Source: Anagrus nilaparvatae (taxonomy: Eukaryota; Arthropoda; Insecta; Hymenoptera; Mymaridae). From it: a stretch of 64,000 bases of DNA. This document shows positions 1-11,223 of this stretch, in pieces. The translations under genes were made by a program, and so were the position numbers. The DNA lies in NCBI GenBank assembly GCA_022575985.1, contig JAKSXM010000263.1, positions 11,698,001-11,762,000 of the forward strand. Reading direction: 5' to 3'. Below the pieces are notes generated by a model. It was not told where the DNA came from and did no database searches. It worked only from the letters and a program-made list of their open reading frames with translations. Every line of letters begins with the position of its first letter. Position 1 is the stretch's first letter.

Positions 1-1622
1 ACGCTAGCAGGTCAATGGGTATCACCGAAGCAACAACCTGGATCGCCTCTAGAGATACCGTGTGGTATCCGCAGGCTATCCTCACTGCCGCTTGCCTCTG
101 TACCGACGATATTTTATGTCTGTACTTGGCAGTTTCCGTGGTCTTCGCCCAGACTTCTGATCCGTAGAGCAGGACAGAGTTGACGACTGACATCAGGAGC
201 CTTCGCTTCCCTGGTTTGGGTCCCCCAATGTTGGCCATGAGCCTTGACAGGGAGAATGCGGCCGACGCTGCCTTTTCACACGACCTCTGAAATTGCTCCC
301 AGAAGGTCAGCTTGTTATCAAGCTGAACTCCCAGGTATTTCACCGATGTTCTGGTTCGGATCGTGTGAGGGTTTCCGCCGTCGTCGATAATTACATCGAA
401 GTCGGTGAGAACCCTTGGACGAGTCAGCAGTACGATCTCCGTTTTTGGGATCGCAAGCTGGAGCCCGTGATCGCCCATCCAGAGGTTGATCCGTCTCATG
501 ACTAGATTCAACCTCTCCTGGGTCACTTCCATGTCCCTGCCAGTTATGGTCAGGGCCACGTCGTCGGCGTACTCGATCAGGGAAACTCCTTCCGGGAGGT
601 GGACGCGCAACAAGCCATCGTAAAAGGCATTCCACAGATCAGGTCCGAGAACCGAACCTTGCGCGATGCCTGCACTCAAAACCCTTTCACGCCTTCCATC
701 GAGCGTGTCGTAGAGCAGTCTCCGGTCCCGCAGGTAAACTTTAGTACGTTACCCAGATACCTGGGTATCCGGAAATCGTACTCGAGGGACCGGATCATGT
801 CATCCCACCTGGCCGAGTTGAAAGCGTTTTTGACCTCCAGCGTTACGAGAAGGACGTCCTTGCGAATTGCAGGCCGCTTTTCCCTCTCAGCCTCTACGGT
901 ATCCACGACACGCCGAATGGCGTCTATCGTTGAATGCCCTTCACGAAAACCATGCTGCTCCTCAGAGAGACCACCGCCCTCCTCTATTGCTCTCTGAGCC
1001 TTGCCCGGAGCAAGCTCTCAATCACCTTGCCAATGGTATTTAACATACACAAAGGTCTGTAAGATGATGGAGAGTCCGGGTCTCCCCCCTTGCCCTTGTT
1101 TAAGAGCACGAGACGTGCCACCTTCCACTGCTTTATGAACACTCCAGCCATCAAACACGCATTGAACATGCTTAACAGGATATCAGGGATTACTTTGACC
1201 GCTCTTTTGAGCACTTCCGCCGGTATCCCGTCCGGCCCTGGCGCCTTGCCATTTTTCATGGCCTTTATGGCCTTGACCATCTCGCCTTCGCTGAACAGCG
1301 GCACTTGCTCCCTGGGTATCACTTCAACCGGGTTTTCCCGGATGGGCCTTTCAGGAAAGAGAGCACCGATGATCCGTTCAGTCCACGCCGCGTCCATCAT
1401 GTTGTCGGACCCCCGGTTCAATTTGCCCATTACGACTTTGTAACCTAGGCCCCAGGGGTCCTTGTTTACATCTTTGTGTAATGAACGCAGACATCGAGCC
1501 TTGCTTTGACGTATGGCCTTGGCCAGTCGGTGTTTGGCGTCCTTATGTTCCTGAGAAAGAACGGCGGCCTCAGGTCTGTCCCGTGCTCTTTGCGCCTTTC
1601 GTCGTGTCCTGTGGCATTCCTC
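1..1622 (-). pseudogene. R1-clade non-LTR retrotransposon ORF2 (RT) fragment, family 1
   Basis: This is the reverse-transcriptase part of a non-LTR retrotransposon of the R1 type, read on the minus strand and running off the left edge of the window. Reading from 1622 down, it shows NGKAPGPDGIPAEVLKRA, the SSYRPLCMLNTIGK block, a degraded FNSARWDD block and the catalytic YADD at 560-571. It then runs into the region that reads LYGSEVWAK in other copies. Frame changes near 984 and 676 and a truncated 5' end (homology stops near 1622) make it dead. The same family recurs at 11.7, 39.1 and 41.4 kb, with near-identical wording. The flank at 1623-1690 is AT-rich and unrelated. Confidence 0.9.
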
Positions 1623-2690
1623 ATCTTTACTATTACTGATTGTATATTTGTAATAATTAAAAAAAAAACACGGCAGCTCTAAAGTAGACATACAAACAAT
1701 TTAAATAAGTCAAATAATTTAATTTAATTAATTTAATCTAACTAAATATTACTGAGAATGCAGTATATCTTTTCTCAAAATACTCTGAAAAAACAAATAA
1801 TAAAAACCTTTTAATTTTTTTTCATTAACCTTATTATAATAAATTCAACATCAAATTTTTTCTCTATCCCAGTGTAAATTTTATTTTTCTTTGTCCCAGC
1901 GTAAATCATTTTTTCTCCGTCCCAGCGCAAATTATTTTTTCTCTGTCCCTTTTTATAAAAAATTCAGCATAAATTTTTTTTCTCTGTCCCTTTTTGCACT
2001 TGCATTTTAATACCATCAAAAACCTATTTCAGACCAGAAATTTGAATTTTTTGTTCGTAGTACGCATAAATATTTTATTTTTATATAATTTTTTTTATAA
2101 ATTCGTATGTTTATAGCAGCTGATTAAGAATTAGTTTTTTTGAAATTTTTTTTTTTTAATAAACTATTTTCATTTGTTGGAAAATAATTTTAATTCTAAG
2201 ACAATTTTTTTTTGGAAAGATTTTATTTTATGTCTAGATACATTTCAATCAATTAATAAACCAATTTTTTTTATAAACTATAAAATGAAAGAAGACTTCC
2301 GACCTATATTTAATAATATTTCATTTAAATAAATTTCTTTTAACAAATTATTGATAAAATCTTTTAAAAAAAAATTGTTCAGCAAACATAAAAACTTTTT
2401 GTGCAATATACGAAGTATTACAAAAATTTTTACAAAAAACAATAGAATAATAACCCAGAATTTTGAAAGCCCGCCGAATACACACATAAGTTTATTTCGA
2501 CCAATAATAGTACGCCATATTGCTCAAAACAACTCTCTTTGTCTAATTTGTACACAGAATAACAGTTAGCACTCAAAAATATTTCGGTTAACTTTATCCC
2601 AAGGTCGTTAATAGAGGCGCTCGCTTCGCAAAGCTAAACTACGAGTATGAAGAGGATATATTATGTATATATAACATAGAAAGATATATA
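1623..2690. other. AT-rich intergenic stretch with short degenerate repeats
   Basis: No gene was recognised. Between about 1861 and 2000 a unit of about 27 bp built on CTGTCCCAGCGTAAATT is repeated four to five times with decay. The rest is long A and T runs, and the short open frames here have no recognisable content. Confidence 0.5.
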
Positions 2691-2833
2691 CAGGGTGTCA
2701 ATTAACTATGAAACAATACACGTAAAAAAAATATAAGACAAACTAAACGCATTACGTTACTGAAATAAGATTAGTATTGTAAGTTGTTGAATGGAAAGAT
2801 TAAACGTTAAATTGTCAAATAAAAACATTAGAC

Positions 2834-3563
2834 CAACAAATACTTTGTTGATTCAAGCAAAATTAAAATCGTTAAGTTAAACACTTAAATCTTTGTTGAA
2901 TGTTGATTCAACAATATGTTGATATTGTTAGATAAACCAACAACCTACAACATTAATATGATTAATTTTAATAGTTAGGTCAATGCTTTTTCTTTTATAT
3001 TAAAATATTTATTCATTCTTTCTCTTTCTATCCTTTTATGTATTTAACACCGCAGCCGGCGACAAGTCGAAACATGTTCTTCAGCAGCGGGCTTTTGTTT
3101 ATATTATTATTCATTATTATTATAATAAAGAAATGGAATTTCCTAAAAATTATTTATGATAGTCTTAACTTTTATTTTTAAATATGCATTTCGCTGGGTA
3201 TGCATAATTTACTCAGCATATAATTTCGAAAATTATTATCCGTAACATATAGTACTTAAAATTTTTTTATTAAATCCAAGTGTCATCTTAGCAGAGATGG
3301 ATAATGGATAGTCTCGCTGTCTCGGAAGTCACGGTACCCGGTTCGATCCCAGTAGCAGTCAAAATTTTTCTTCGGTTTTTTTTAACAGATTATTAAATAT
3401 AATAAATATATAAGTACATAAATAAATATAAAAAAATAATTATAAAAAAAAAAATAATTAATAAAAAAAAATAAAAAAATAAAAAAATAATTTTTTTTAA
3501 ACAAAATTTTTACTCTGTTTGAATCAACTAAGTAACTATGACAATTCAACAAATACTTTGTTG
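2834..3563. repeat. 17-bp direct repeats bracketing about 700 bp
   Basis: CAACAAATACTTTGTTG occurs exactly at 2834-2850 and again at 3547-3563. The enclosed segment holds many TTGTTGAATC-like words, a tRNA-like sequence and a long A/T tract. The right copy abuts the foldback element that starts at 3572. The repeats could be a target duplication of a retroposon, or the shared edges of one dispersed family. Confidence 0.4.
3288..3360 (+). repeat. tRNA-like sequence, probable tRNA-derived SINE head or tRNA pseudogene
   Basis: The segment contains GGTTCGATCCC, a match to the RNA polymerase III B box, about 35 bp after an A-box-like TGGATAATGGATAG. Spacing is tRNA-like, but I could not pair a clean acceptor stem, so it is not called a working tRNA. 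A long T run follows about 15 bp later, as in SINEs or pol III terminators. Confidence 0.5.
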
Positions 3564-3571
3564 GCTTATTA

Positions 3572-4272
3572 GTAGCGGAGCCCATACGATGTAGGGTGAT
3601 TTTTTGACTAACCAAAGATAATTGCAAATGCACCGAACTACTTATGTAAGGATACCCACTGAGTCATATGTTAAGAGCCTTTGCGTACCTAAATAGCCTA
3701 GGCTGGTTAGCTGAAAATCACCTAGGTGAAAATTTTACTAACCGGATGAAAATTTAGGATATCCTTAAATACACCCCCCAGAAGCTAATTCCAAATCGGT
3801 TTGTAAAAAAACCGGTGCTGCCCTGAACGGGGGGGGGTTAAAAAATTTTTGACCCAAGGTGAAAAAATTGTAACCACAAAGGACTTTGGCTAATGAATGT
3901 ACATGCCAAATGTAGCATATGTGCCAAATTGTACCTTTGGGAAATGGTGCATTGCCTAGTTACAAGGGTTAAAAGTTTGGGTCAAAAATTTTTTAAACCG
4001 CCCCCGTTCAGGTCAGCACCGGTTTTTTTACAAACCGATTTGGAATTAGCTTCTGAGGGGTGTATTTAAAGATATCCTAAATTTTCATCCGGTTAGTAAA
4101 ATTTTCACCTTGGTGATTTTCAGCTAACCAGCCTAGCTCGGCCTAGGCTATTTAGGTACGCAAAGGCTCCTAACATATGACTCAGTGGGCATCCTTACAT
4201 AAGTAGTCTGGTCCATTTGCAATTATCTTTGGTTAGTCAAAAAATCACCCTACATCGTATGGGCTCCGCTAC
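3572..4272. mobile_element. Foldback (long inverted repeat) element with TA target duplication
   Basis: The left arm (from GTAGCGGAGCCCATACGATG) and the right arm (ending CATCGTATGGGCTCCGCTAC) are reverse complements over about 300 bp each, around a short centre near 3880-3960. Arm similarity is very high, with only scattered changes. TA flanks both ends (3570-3571 and 4273-4274). It has no coding capacity. A TA duplication is typical of Tc1/mariner-type non-autonomous elements; the family is not otherwise identified. Confidence 0.85.
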
Positions 4273-4279
4273 TATATTT

Positions 4280-4999
4280 CTACAAAGTTATTTGTCAATA
4301 CAACTTAGAATTTAGTGTCGTGTACGTTATCTACAGATAGATCTCAAAATTTCTAACTTGGAAAATGGATTTAAGATTTGCAAAAATGGAATTGGCAAAA
4401 AAAATAATTAATTTTGAGGCTTTGGGCCTGGCTTCGTAAAAAGTGAGTATGATAACTGAATTTTTTTTTAAGAAATAGCCAAGACCAAATCATACTCACT
4501 TTCGTATCATAGTTTTTTTTTTGCAGTGGGTTCTGGAAATAGTTAACAAAGGTTGCTAATTTTTCGCAAAAAAATCTGAATTTATAAGACCCTGGAATAA
4601 CTTAGATTTTTAAATTAGGCTAAAACATTCTCCGGATTTTTAATCGATATCTGGGGTTTGAATTAGTAAGTCAGGTTATTAAAAAAACATTCATTCAGAT
4701 TTAATTGCAACTTTTGAAATACAGAATTTTCTCCAGTCAAATTAGGGGGGGGGTCTAAAAAATTAGACCTCCACCCTTTAATTAGCCAAAACTGCCCTTA
4801 AAATGTGCATTTTCGCTGTAATTACGCTAAGCCTTTGAAATTTGGATAATAGGGTTTTTTGAGTTGCTGATCACGAAAACCGCGGTATCTTCAATTAAAA
4901 ATTAGTTCTTTACCCTCAAATTTTCAGCGATCACAACTCGTAGGTTCATGCTTTCTTTTAGTTTTTGTAGTTCTATGAATTGGGCCATCATATCAAATA
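4280..4999. other. Non-coding AT-rich DNA with a hairpin and one diverged satellite-family monomer
   Basis: No gene was seen. A hairpin with stem AAAGTGAGTATGAT lies at about 4439-4505. At about 4740-4960 there is a diverged unit with the core TTTTTTGAGTTGCTGATCACGAAAA. That core is shared with sequences at 13.3, 14.7-23.2 and 51 kb. Confidence 0.5.
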
Positions 5000-6022
5000 A
5001 ATCGGTGGTAGCCATGGAACTAATAATACTTGAATCGTCAGAGGCTGCTGGTTTCCTTATTCACAGAAGGGGTATGTTTTAATGAACAGAGCTTGTGCCT
5101 TTGCACGGCTATTATTCTACCTTTAAGGCTTATGGCTATATTTGTGGCTTCTCTAAAAGTTTTGGGATTTTTAGCGGCGACAGGATATTCTGGTGGGCTT
5201 TTCAGTCCATAAAGAAAGCATTCGAGTGCTTCTTCGCTTGCACGTTTTTTCCAGTCTATTTTTTTCCATAGGCGATAGTCCAACAGAGGACTCGTAGATA
5301 GCATGCAGGGCTTGTTCAAGATTTTGGACACGTAGGGCGTAATCAGCGACTGGTTCGTCTGGATTTTGTTCGACTAGCTTCATGTCTAGTTTAATAGTGC
5401 CTGCGTCAGTTATTCCTCCAAAACTTAGTTTTAAATCTTGTAAAAATTCGTTTAAAGAAGTGTAATTTGGAGCAATTCCACCATAGGCATCGTACGCTCG
5501 GCCTTTAAGATGTCGAGGGATTGAATTTAAAATAAACTTTTCGCACGCGGGACCGTAATCTTCCAAGATGTCTTTCAATACTTTGAAAAATTCTTGGAGC
5601 GTTTGCGGTTGGCCGAAAAAATTAGGAATATTAGCAATTGCTGTAATTAATGGAACAGGGTTATTTATTGCTGTAATTAATGGAACAGGGTTATTTATTC
5701 TAGCTCTGTTTAATATATTTTGTTGGGTGTTTTGAGGTTGTAACGAAGAATTAATGTTAAAGTTATTTCTGTGGGATTGATTATTATTGGTTCAAAGGTT
5801 ATTATCTTCCGTGTTTTCGTTCTGGTAATGCAAGAAATCGTCGGTATTAGCTTGGATATTGGATAATATTTCGCGTTGGTGGAGGAGTTCGGCATTAAGT
5901 CTTTCTAGGTCTTGTATTTGATTTTGAATATCGTATGCTGGTAGTGTAGTTTGATTTTGCTGTTGTTCTATATTAGTAGTGCTATGTAGAACGCTAAGCG
6001 TGGAATTTTGTGCAGTATTCAT
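5000..6022 (-). pseudogene. gag: Decayed LTR-retrotransposon gag (Ty3/gypsy type)
   Basis: The minus strand encodes a broken gag-like protein. It begins MNTAQNSTLSVLHS at 6022 with a coiled, Gln-rich N-terminus. It continues in another frame with a capsid-like stretch containing FFGQPQTLQEFF, SIPRHLKGRAYDAYG and DYALRVQNLEQALHAIYES, then shifts again into EALECFLYGLKSPPEYP. That order, ending in an ALxxFxxGL-type motif, is what gypsy-group gags show. At least two frameshifts break it, and no protease or polymerase follows to the left. The exact clade is uncertain. Confidence 0.7.
5641..5700. repeat. 30-bp tandem duplication inside the gag remnant
   Basis: CTGTAATTAATGGAACAGGG plus ten further bases is present twice in tandem (5641-5670 and 5671-5700), differing only in the last base. 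Thirty bases keep the frame, so the duplication adds ten residues to the gag. Confidence 0.85.
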
Positions 6023-6061
6023 GATAATATCGTTATTGGAAAGATCGGTTTCGGAACTATA

Positions 6062-6079
6062 ACTGGGCCTTTGTCGCCA
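6062..6079 (-). promoter_or_regulatory. Possible primer-binding site upstream of the gag remnant
   Basis: On the minus strand TGGCGACAAAGGCCCAGT begins with TGG and sits about 40 bp upstream of the gag start, just after a sequence ending AACA. That is where a tRNA primer site follows a 5' LTR. No partner LTR was found, so this is tentative. Confidence 0.3.
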
Positions 6080-6349
6080 CGAGGTACTTGTTATGTTATT
6101 TCTAAAAGGTTTTGTTTTAAAACTAAAGGGGTTAAACTTTTTGGGAGAAATTTTGAGAAATTATATTATGAACTTGTAATAGTAGTAATAATAAAAGTAT
6201 TTTATATATTGTAATTTAGTTAGAAATGTATGTATATCTCGGAAGTTTTAATTTATTATTTAATAATATAAAGTACTTACATAGACAGGAGTGTTATGAT
6301 AGTCCAGATGCTCATTATGTTATAGTAAATCGGCCTAACTGAATAGCTT

Positions 6350-6610
6350 TAATTTGGCAGCTTGGCTTATGGCTTGGATTATCAGTTTGGCTTATCAGCT
6401 TGGATTACGGCTTGGCTTACGGCTTGGCTTATCAGCTTGGCTTATCAGCTTGGCTTATCAGCTTGGATTACGGCTTGGCTTACGGCTTGGCTTATCAGCT
6501 TGGCTTATCTGCTTAGCTTACGGCTTGGATTATCAGCTTGGCTTATTGGTTTAGATTACGGCTTGGCTTATGGCTTGGCTTATCAGCTTGGCTTACAGCT
6601 TGGCTTATTG
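6350..6610. repeat. Minisatellite with 11-12 bp unit (GCTTGGCTTAT/C)
   Basis: The unit GCTTGGCTTATCA and close variants repeat about 22 times. The long Ala-Trp-Leu open frames on the plus strand are products of this repetition, not genes. It lies where the 5' LTR or leader of the neighbouring gag element would be expected. Confidence 0.9.
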
Positions 6611-7880
6611 GTTTCCTCTGATGTTAATGTTGTGGTATAACGGCTTAAATTGTCATTGATTGTCTTCGGTATTTGATTGATTAGAACTGGATGGTTTCTT
6701 TTTTTGAGTTCGCTAGTGTATTTTACTGTTGTAGTTACTTTATTGCTTACTTTATTTATTGATAATATTTCGTGATAAGAAATTTTGAAGTTTTCTACTT
6801 TTTTATCCTTTTGGCAAGTTTTACAGTTTTGAGATATGCAAGTATAGTAACGATGTCCTTTATTTGCCATAAAAATTTTAAAAAAAGTTTTATCTTGATA
6901 GGTAATATGCTAATGTTCCTTCTTACCGGCTTTCCACTTGGAGAGACAATTTCTGTTACATATCCTCAGGTTTAATTCGGGATACGTAATATATAAATAA
7001 ATATAAATAAGTTTTATCCTGGGGATATTGAGTGCGCCAGGTATTTTAATACTTATATATGATTAAAGTTGATATATGTTGATGAATATGTTCATGACCT
7101 CGGGTATTAAAGCTGGTTGAACTTAACTACGTTAAGTTCTAGATTATAGAAGGAATTGTCACTAAATACACTGAATACTTTAGTTTAATTCACTGACTTT
7201 ACTATAAGTTAATATGAAAAAGCGTCTAAGTCAAAAAGTCTGAATGATAATTATACTCAGAAGTCTATTCTAATCGAATATAAGTCTCCTAAACTAGACC
7301 TGATGTTATTAGGCCAGTTATCATGGGAGTATGTAAGAGTAACGTAGAGGAAGTGACAGGATCACTGGATTTAGGGCAGTTGCGGGTATATTATATAAAC
7401 TAATTAGTAACTGCCCAGGTACTTGAATTAAGGTGGGATTGTCCAATACACAGAAGCGTCGGTCTCGTCACGTCCAATTAACGAAAGCTCCGTTGATTGT
7501 TTCGGGGGAAATCATGAGGGGATTTATGCAACTCTTCGTTGCCTAAAATATTTCTAAATGCGTCATTAATGACCTTCGATTTTATATTTCTGTCAATTTA
7601 TAAGGAACCGGATCTGAATTGGTGCAATGTGATATTAAAGAATGTATGGAATTGTCGGATATAAATTGGTTAGTGTAATATTGAGAAAATGCAGGTATGT
7701 TATAGTTATAATATAGCTCGATTTACGAGCTAACGTAAGCAGGAATAACTTAAATATATAAATATTAAAGAATGCGGATGCAATGGCTCGAATTATGACC
7801 TATCATGCGTAACAATTTTTATACAAACAATAATTCCCGAAATTCAATACAAAAAAAAAAGTTAAATTAAAATATGCTGT
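6611..7880. other. Region without a recognised gene
   Basis: A minus-strand open frame (6583-6870, 95 codons) starts MANKGHRYYTCISQNC and has a CxxC-like cluster, but I cannot assign it. It runs into the minisatellite and may be part of the retroelement. From 6960 to 7800 the base composition is less AT-extreme and could be LTR or leader sequence; no second copy is present to prove that. Confidence 0.4.
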
Positions 7881-8208
7881 TTAGATAATTAAAATACTTA
7901 TAGGACTTTCTTCTGTTTCCATTATAACAGTCATTCTCTCATCAATTTGTTTATTCTTTTCTGATAGCAAGAATTTAGAAATAAAAGAAGCGATGTTTTT
8001 ACTAATGGCAATTTCGAAAAATTTATAGTCATCAGTTGTCATAGATATTAAAGTGTCAATATCAAAATTTTCTCCTAGAAAATCATTAAACATTTTTTAA
8101 AAATAAATTTAAATAGGATGTAAGATAATGAATTAAAAATTATTTACCTGAAATTTTACTGATCACACCTTCGTTTATGTTTGATTTTCGCAACAGAATA
8201 TCAACCAT
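7881..8208 (-). CDS. Two-exon SAM-like small protein gene
   Basis: Exon 1 (8148-8208) starts with ATG and reads MVDILLRKSNINEG. It ends at a GTAAAT donor. A 73 bp intron (8075-8147) ends TTTTCTAG, and exon 2 (7881-8074) continues in phase with ENFDIDTLISMTTDDYKFF. The spliced product is 84 residues. The pattern of a short LLxK helix, then a D-D-TL-LTxxDxK block, is that of SAM domains as found at the N-terminus of many multi-copy insect predicted proteins. It stops soon after the domain, so it is either a mini-protein or the truncated start of a longer gene. Splice sites are read from sequence only. Confidence 0.6.
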
Positions 8209-8806
8209 TTTAACACTGTTTATTTTTTTTTTATTTTTTATTAGAATAACTCTAAGTTCCTAGCTAAAAAATTTCTCTACAATGTATCATTAAATTTTAT
8301 TATTTTGGATTAGATCTATGTTTCACTTTTATTCAGGGAGTTTGTATACCGTGGACGCGACAGTGGGACGCCAATGTGAACGCTAGAGTATAGGACTTCA
8401 AGCAGCATATGATGATGCAGATTCCAAGAAATTTTAAAACTTAATATTAAAAATTATATTTTTGTCGTAGATAAAAAATTTTTGGTGAATATATGTGATT
8501 CTATATAATTTTTTTAATTAAATAATCCTGATCTAAATTACAAGAAACATTGTAATTGGGTTAGATCCTTTTTTGTAAATTATCGATTTATCGTTAATTC
8601 TGTAATACGGTGCTTGGGTTCCTTCATATCTAATCTAGATTCCATGGTTCGCACATAGTGTACTAATAAATAATAAAAAAAAATTTTTTTGGAATTAGAG
8701 TTTTTAAAAATAAAAAAAGAAATACATATAATATATACAATTATATCTTTATTTAGAATTAATGTAATTTAAATTTAAAAGAATAACAGTTTATTTTATT
8801 TTTTTA
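8209..8806. other. AT-rich DNA, no gene seen
   Basis: This is the presumed upstream region of the SAM-like gene (minus strand). A short GC-richer patch at 8340-8400 contains GTGGACGCGACAGTGGGACG. Nothing else was recognised. Confidence 0.4.
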
Positions 8807-8810
8807 TTAA

Positions 8811-9479
8811 GGGTACATTCTCCCAGTTTTGAGTAAAAATAACGTTTTTTTTTCAGATTAGTTTTCTGAAAAAGTTTATTGCAAAATAAAAAGATTTTTT
8901 TACAGCTGTTTTATATACTTATAATGAACACAAAAAAAATATTTTTTTTTAATTTCTCTTTTTTTACATATGATGAGATGGCGCTGAAGTTGGTGTCTGA
9001 AAAAAAACGTTGCAAATCGGCCCACATCACAACTCGGGTTAGAATCGTCTGAAATAAAAAAAAAACACCATAAAGTACATGAGTTTTTACAGGTAAATAT
9101 GGCTATAATATTTTTACAGGTAATATAGCTATAATCAATGAAAAATATTAAAAATTAAAAAATTTATGAAGGTAAGTAGAAAAAATTCGTAATTTGCCTG
9201 TCGACTTACTTCTATTTACCTTTTTTTTTTTTATTTCAGACGATTCTAATCCGAGTTGTGATGTGGGCCGATTCGCAACTTTTTTTTTCAGACACCAACT
9301 TCAGCGCCATCTCATCATATGTAAAAAAAGAGAAAATAAAAAAAAATATTTTTTTTTTGTGTTCATTATAAGTATATAAAACAGCTGTAAAAAAATCTTT
9401 TTATTTTGCAATAAACTTTTTCAGAAAACTAATCTGAAAAAAAAACGTTATTTTTACTCAAAACTGGGAGAATGTACCC
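8811..9479. mobile_element. TTAA-flanked foldback element (piggyBac-like non-autonomous)
   Basis: Long inverted arms (about 250 bp each) start GGGTACATTCTCCCAGTTTT and end with the reverse complement. TTAA directly flanks both ends (8807-8810 and 9480-9483). A TTAA duplication with GGG...CCC tips fits a piggyBac-type non-autonomous element. No transposase is encoded; the open frame inside is part of an arm. Confidence 0.8.
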
Positions 9480-9659
9480 TTAAAGTATATAGGTATATTT
9501 ATAAATTTATATTTGTTAAATTTATACTAAAAAAAAAATATAATTTTGTTTGATGATTTTTAAAGATTATTTTTTACTATTATTATAAAAGTTAGAAGGA
9601 TTATTAAATATTTATATTGGTGATTAAATAGATTTTAATATTTTAAAAATTTTATTTTT

Positions 9660-10720
9660 TATACATCATTATAAATGATATAGTTTAGTCCATCGTTTGA
9701 AGCGGTATGCACCACAGTTAGAATCAATCCTTTTAGATCAGATGATATTTTAACTGAATATTTATTGGTAGGTTCAGCACACCAACTATAAAGATGGTCG
9801 TTAAATCCTTCACATACCCAATTTTCGCATACAAAAATAAAATCATATGTATTTTTAAAATTATAAGAATTTCTAAAAAATTAGGCATTCCTTCATCAAA
9901 TGTATGTACAATTATGGTACCAATTTTATATTTAAATGCCCCTATTTTACCCCATGTAACAGTGTCAGCAGAGCCATTCAAGAAATATTCTTCAATATTT
10001 TCTTTTAATTTTTTTTCTGACTTTAGGTAATTAATATTTTGTTGAACAATTGGCCCATTTTCTGTTTTTAAATTAAAGCCACTGAAATTTAAAAAAAAAT
10101 GCTTGGTTTAGCTGCAGTTTTTTTGCAATTGACAAAGCAACATTTCGCCTACACTTGCAATTGTTAGCATAAGCAAAGCTCGGCATAAGCAAAGCTCGGC
10201 TCATATAGCATGGTGGATACATTTGAAAGCGGACCTTTTTGTTTATAAATTTTGATGAATGTATAACAAAGTGATCTTTATATACCGCAACTCTTTCTGG
10301 AAACAAAGCTGATCTTTTACTTAATTACTTAAAATACGTGAAAATTAAATTTTCGAGTTCAATATCAACTCCCAAATGTACATCTTTCGATGTTCAAATA
10401 TCACAAATTTTCCTTCTAACTAAAAATAGTTTCCAAACCTTACATACTTTGGGAATAATATCACCAATAGCTAAGGATAATATTCTAATGCAGATTCTCA
10501 TTTAAGAAGCATAGAAATTGAGTGTCTTCTTTTTTAATTCAGCTGTTGTAATTGGCTAATCGCGTTCATCTTCTCCGTAGTCAAATACCTCTAATCGAGT
10601 ATTTATAAAATCCAATGTACAATTTTCATACTTTTGCATCCAATAGTTTAAATACATTGGCATATCATACCTATCAATGCCTAAATTTCAGTCATGAGAT
10701 ATATCTTCATAAGTATTGAG
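9660..10720 (-). pseudogene. Decayed multi-copy insect gene of the SAM-associated type
   Basis: Pieces in changing minus-strand frames line up with a protein type I recall from repeated insect gene predictions. They are DFINTRLEVFDYGEDER near 10.6 kb, an ELKKKTLNFYAS-like piece, then MFPERVAVYKDHFVIH and CKCRRNVALSIAKKLQL at 10.07-10.31 kb. The last is YSVKISSDLKGLILTVVH near 9.7 kb. Many stops and frameshifts show it is dead. It lies upstream, in the minus sense, of the SAM-like mini gene, with a TTAA element between; in intact members a SAM domain sits at the N-terminus, so these are probably two separate copies. The family name is from memory, not a search. Confidence 0.5.
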
Positions 10721-11223
10721 AATGGGGTGGTAATGATAAAGATATTGGCCAAAATCACTTTCTTCTTGAATTTCCGTGCTTGAAGGATCATTTTTTTTCA
10801 TCTTCTAAATAATTATCAGTAGTTCTTAGTAAATTAAGTAGAAATCCGCTAGCGGCAAACGGAATTCCGCTAGCGGAATTTTTTATAAAGACTATACTTA
10901 TTAAGTGAAGCGTGCGAAAACTAATATATTTGAATAAACTTAATACATTTTTCTTACAAAACTTTTCTAATAATAAGCCGCTTGTTAGCACTATTGGCGT
11001 AAACACTGTATTTAAAAATTTGTTAAAGATAAAATAAACAACGTTGCTAAAGTGTACATGTTCGATTATTTGAGGTAATTAAAAACGTTGTTAATGCTAT
11101 TTTTAACGCTGGTGAAACGTTTTCAATATGTTATAATGCTTTAAAACATATTTATTATAATTTACGATTCTTTAAATTAAATTTGTTGTTTTCTAAAATC
11201 TATTAAATATTTTATATTTTTAG
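10721..11223. other. Non-coding; includes an 18-bp palindrome and the intron upstream of the aminotransferase exon
   Basis: AATTCCGCTAGCGGAATT at 10863-10880 is a perfect palindrome, and TCCGCTAGCGG occurs a second time at 10845-10855. From about 11,020 to 11,223 the DNA is AT-rich and ends in a polypyrimidine tract and AG, so it reads as intron. Confidence 0.5.

Noticed and set aside
1090..1443. Plus-strand open frame of 117 codons
   Set aside because: It is antisense to the R1 reverse transcriptase and has no features of its own.
6354..6640. Ala-Trp-Leu-rich membrane-like proteins
   Set aside because: They are translations of an 11-12 bp minisatellite in two frames.
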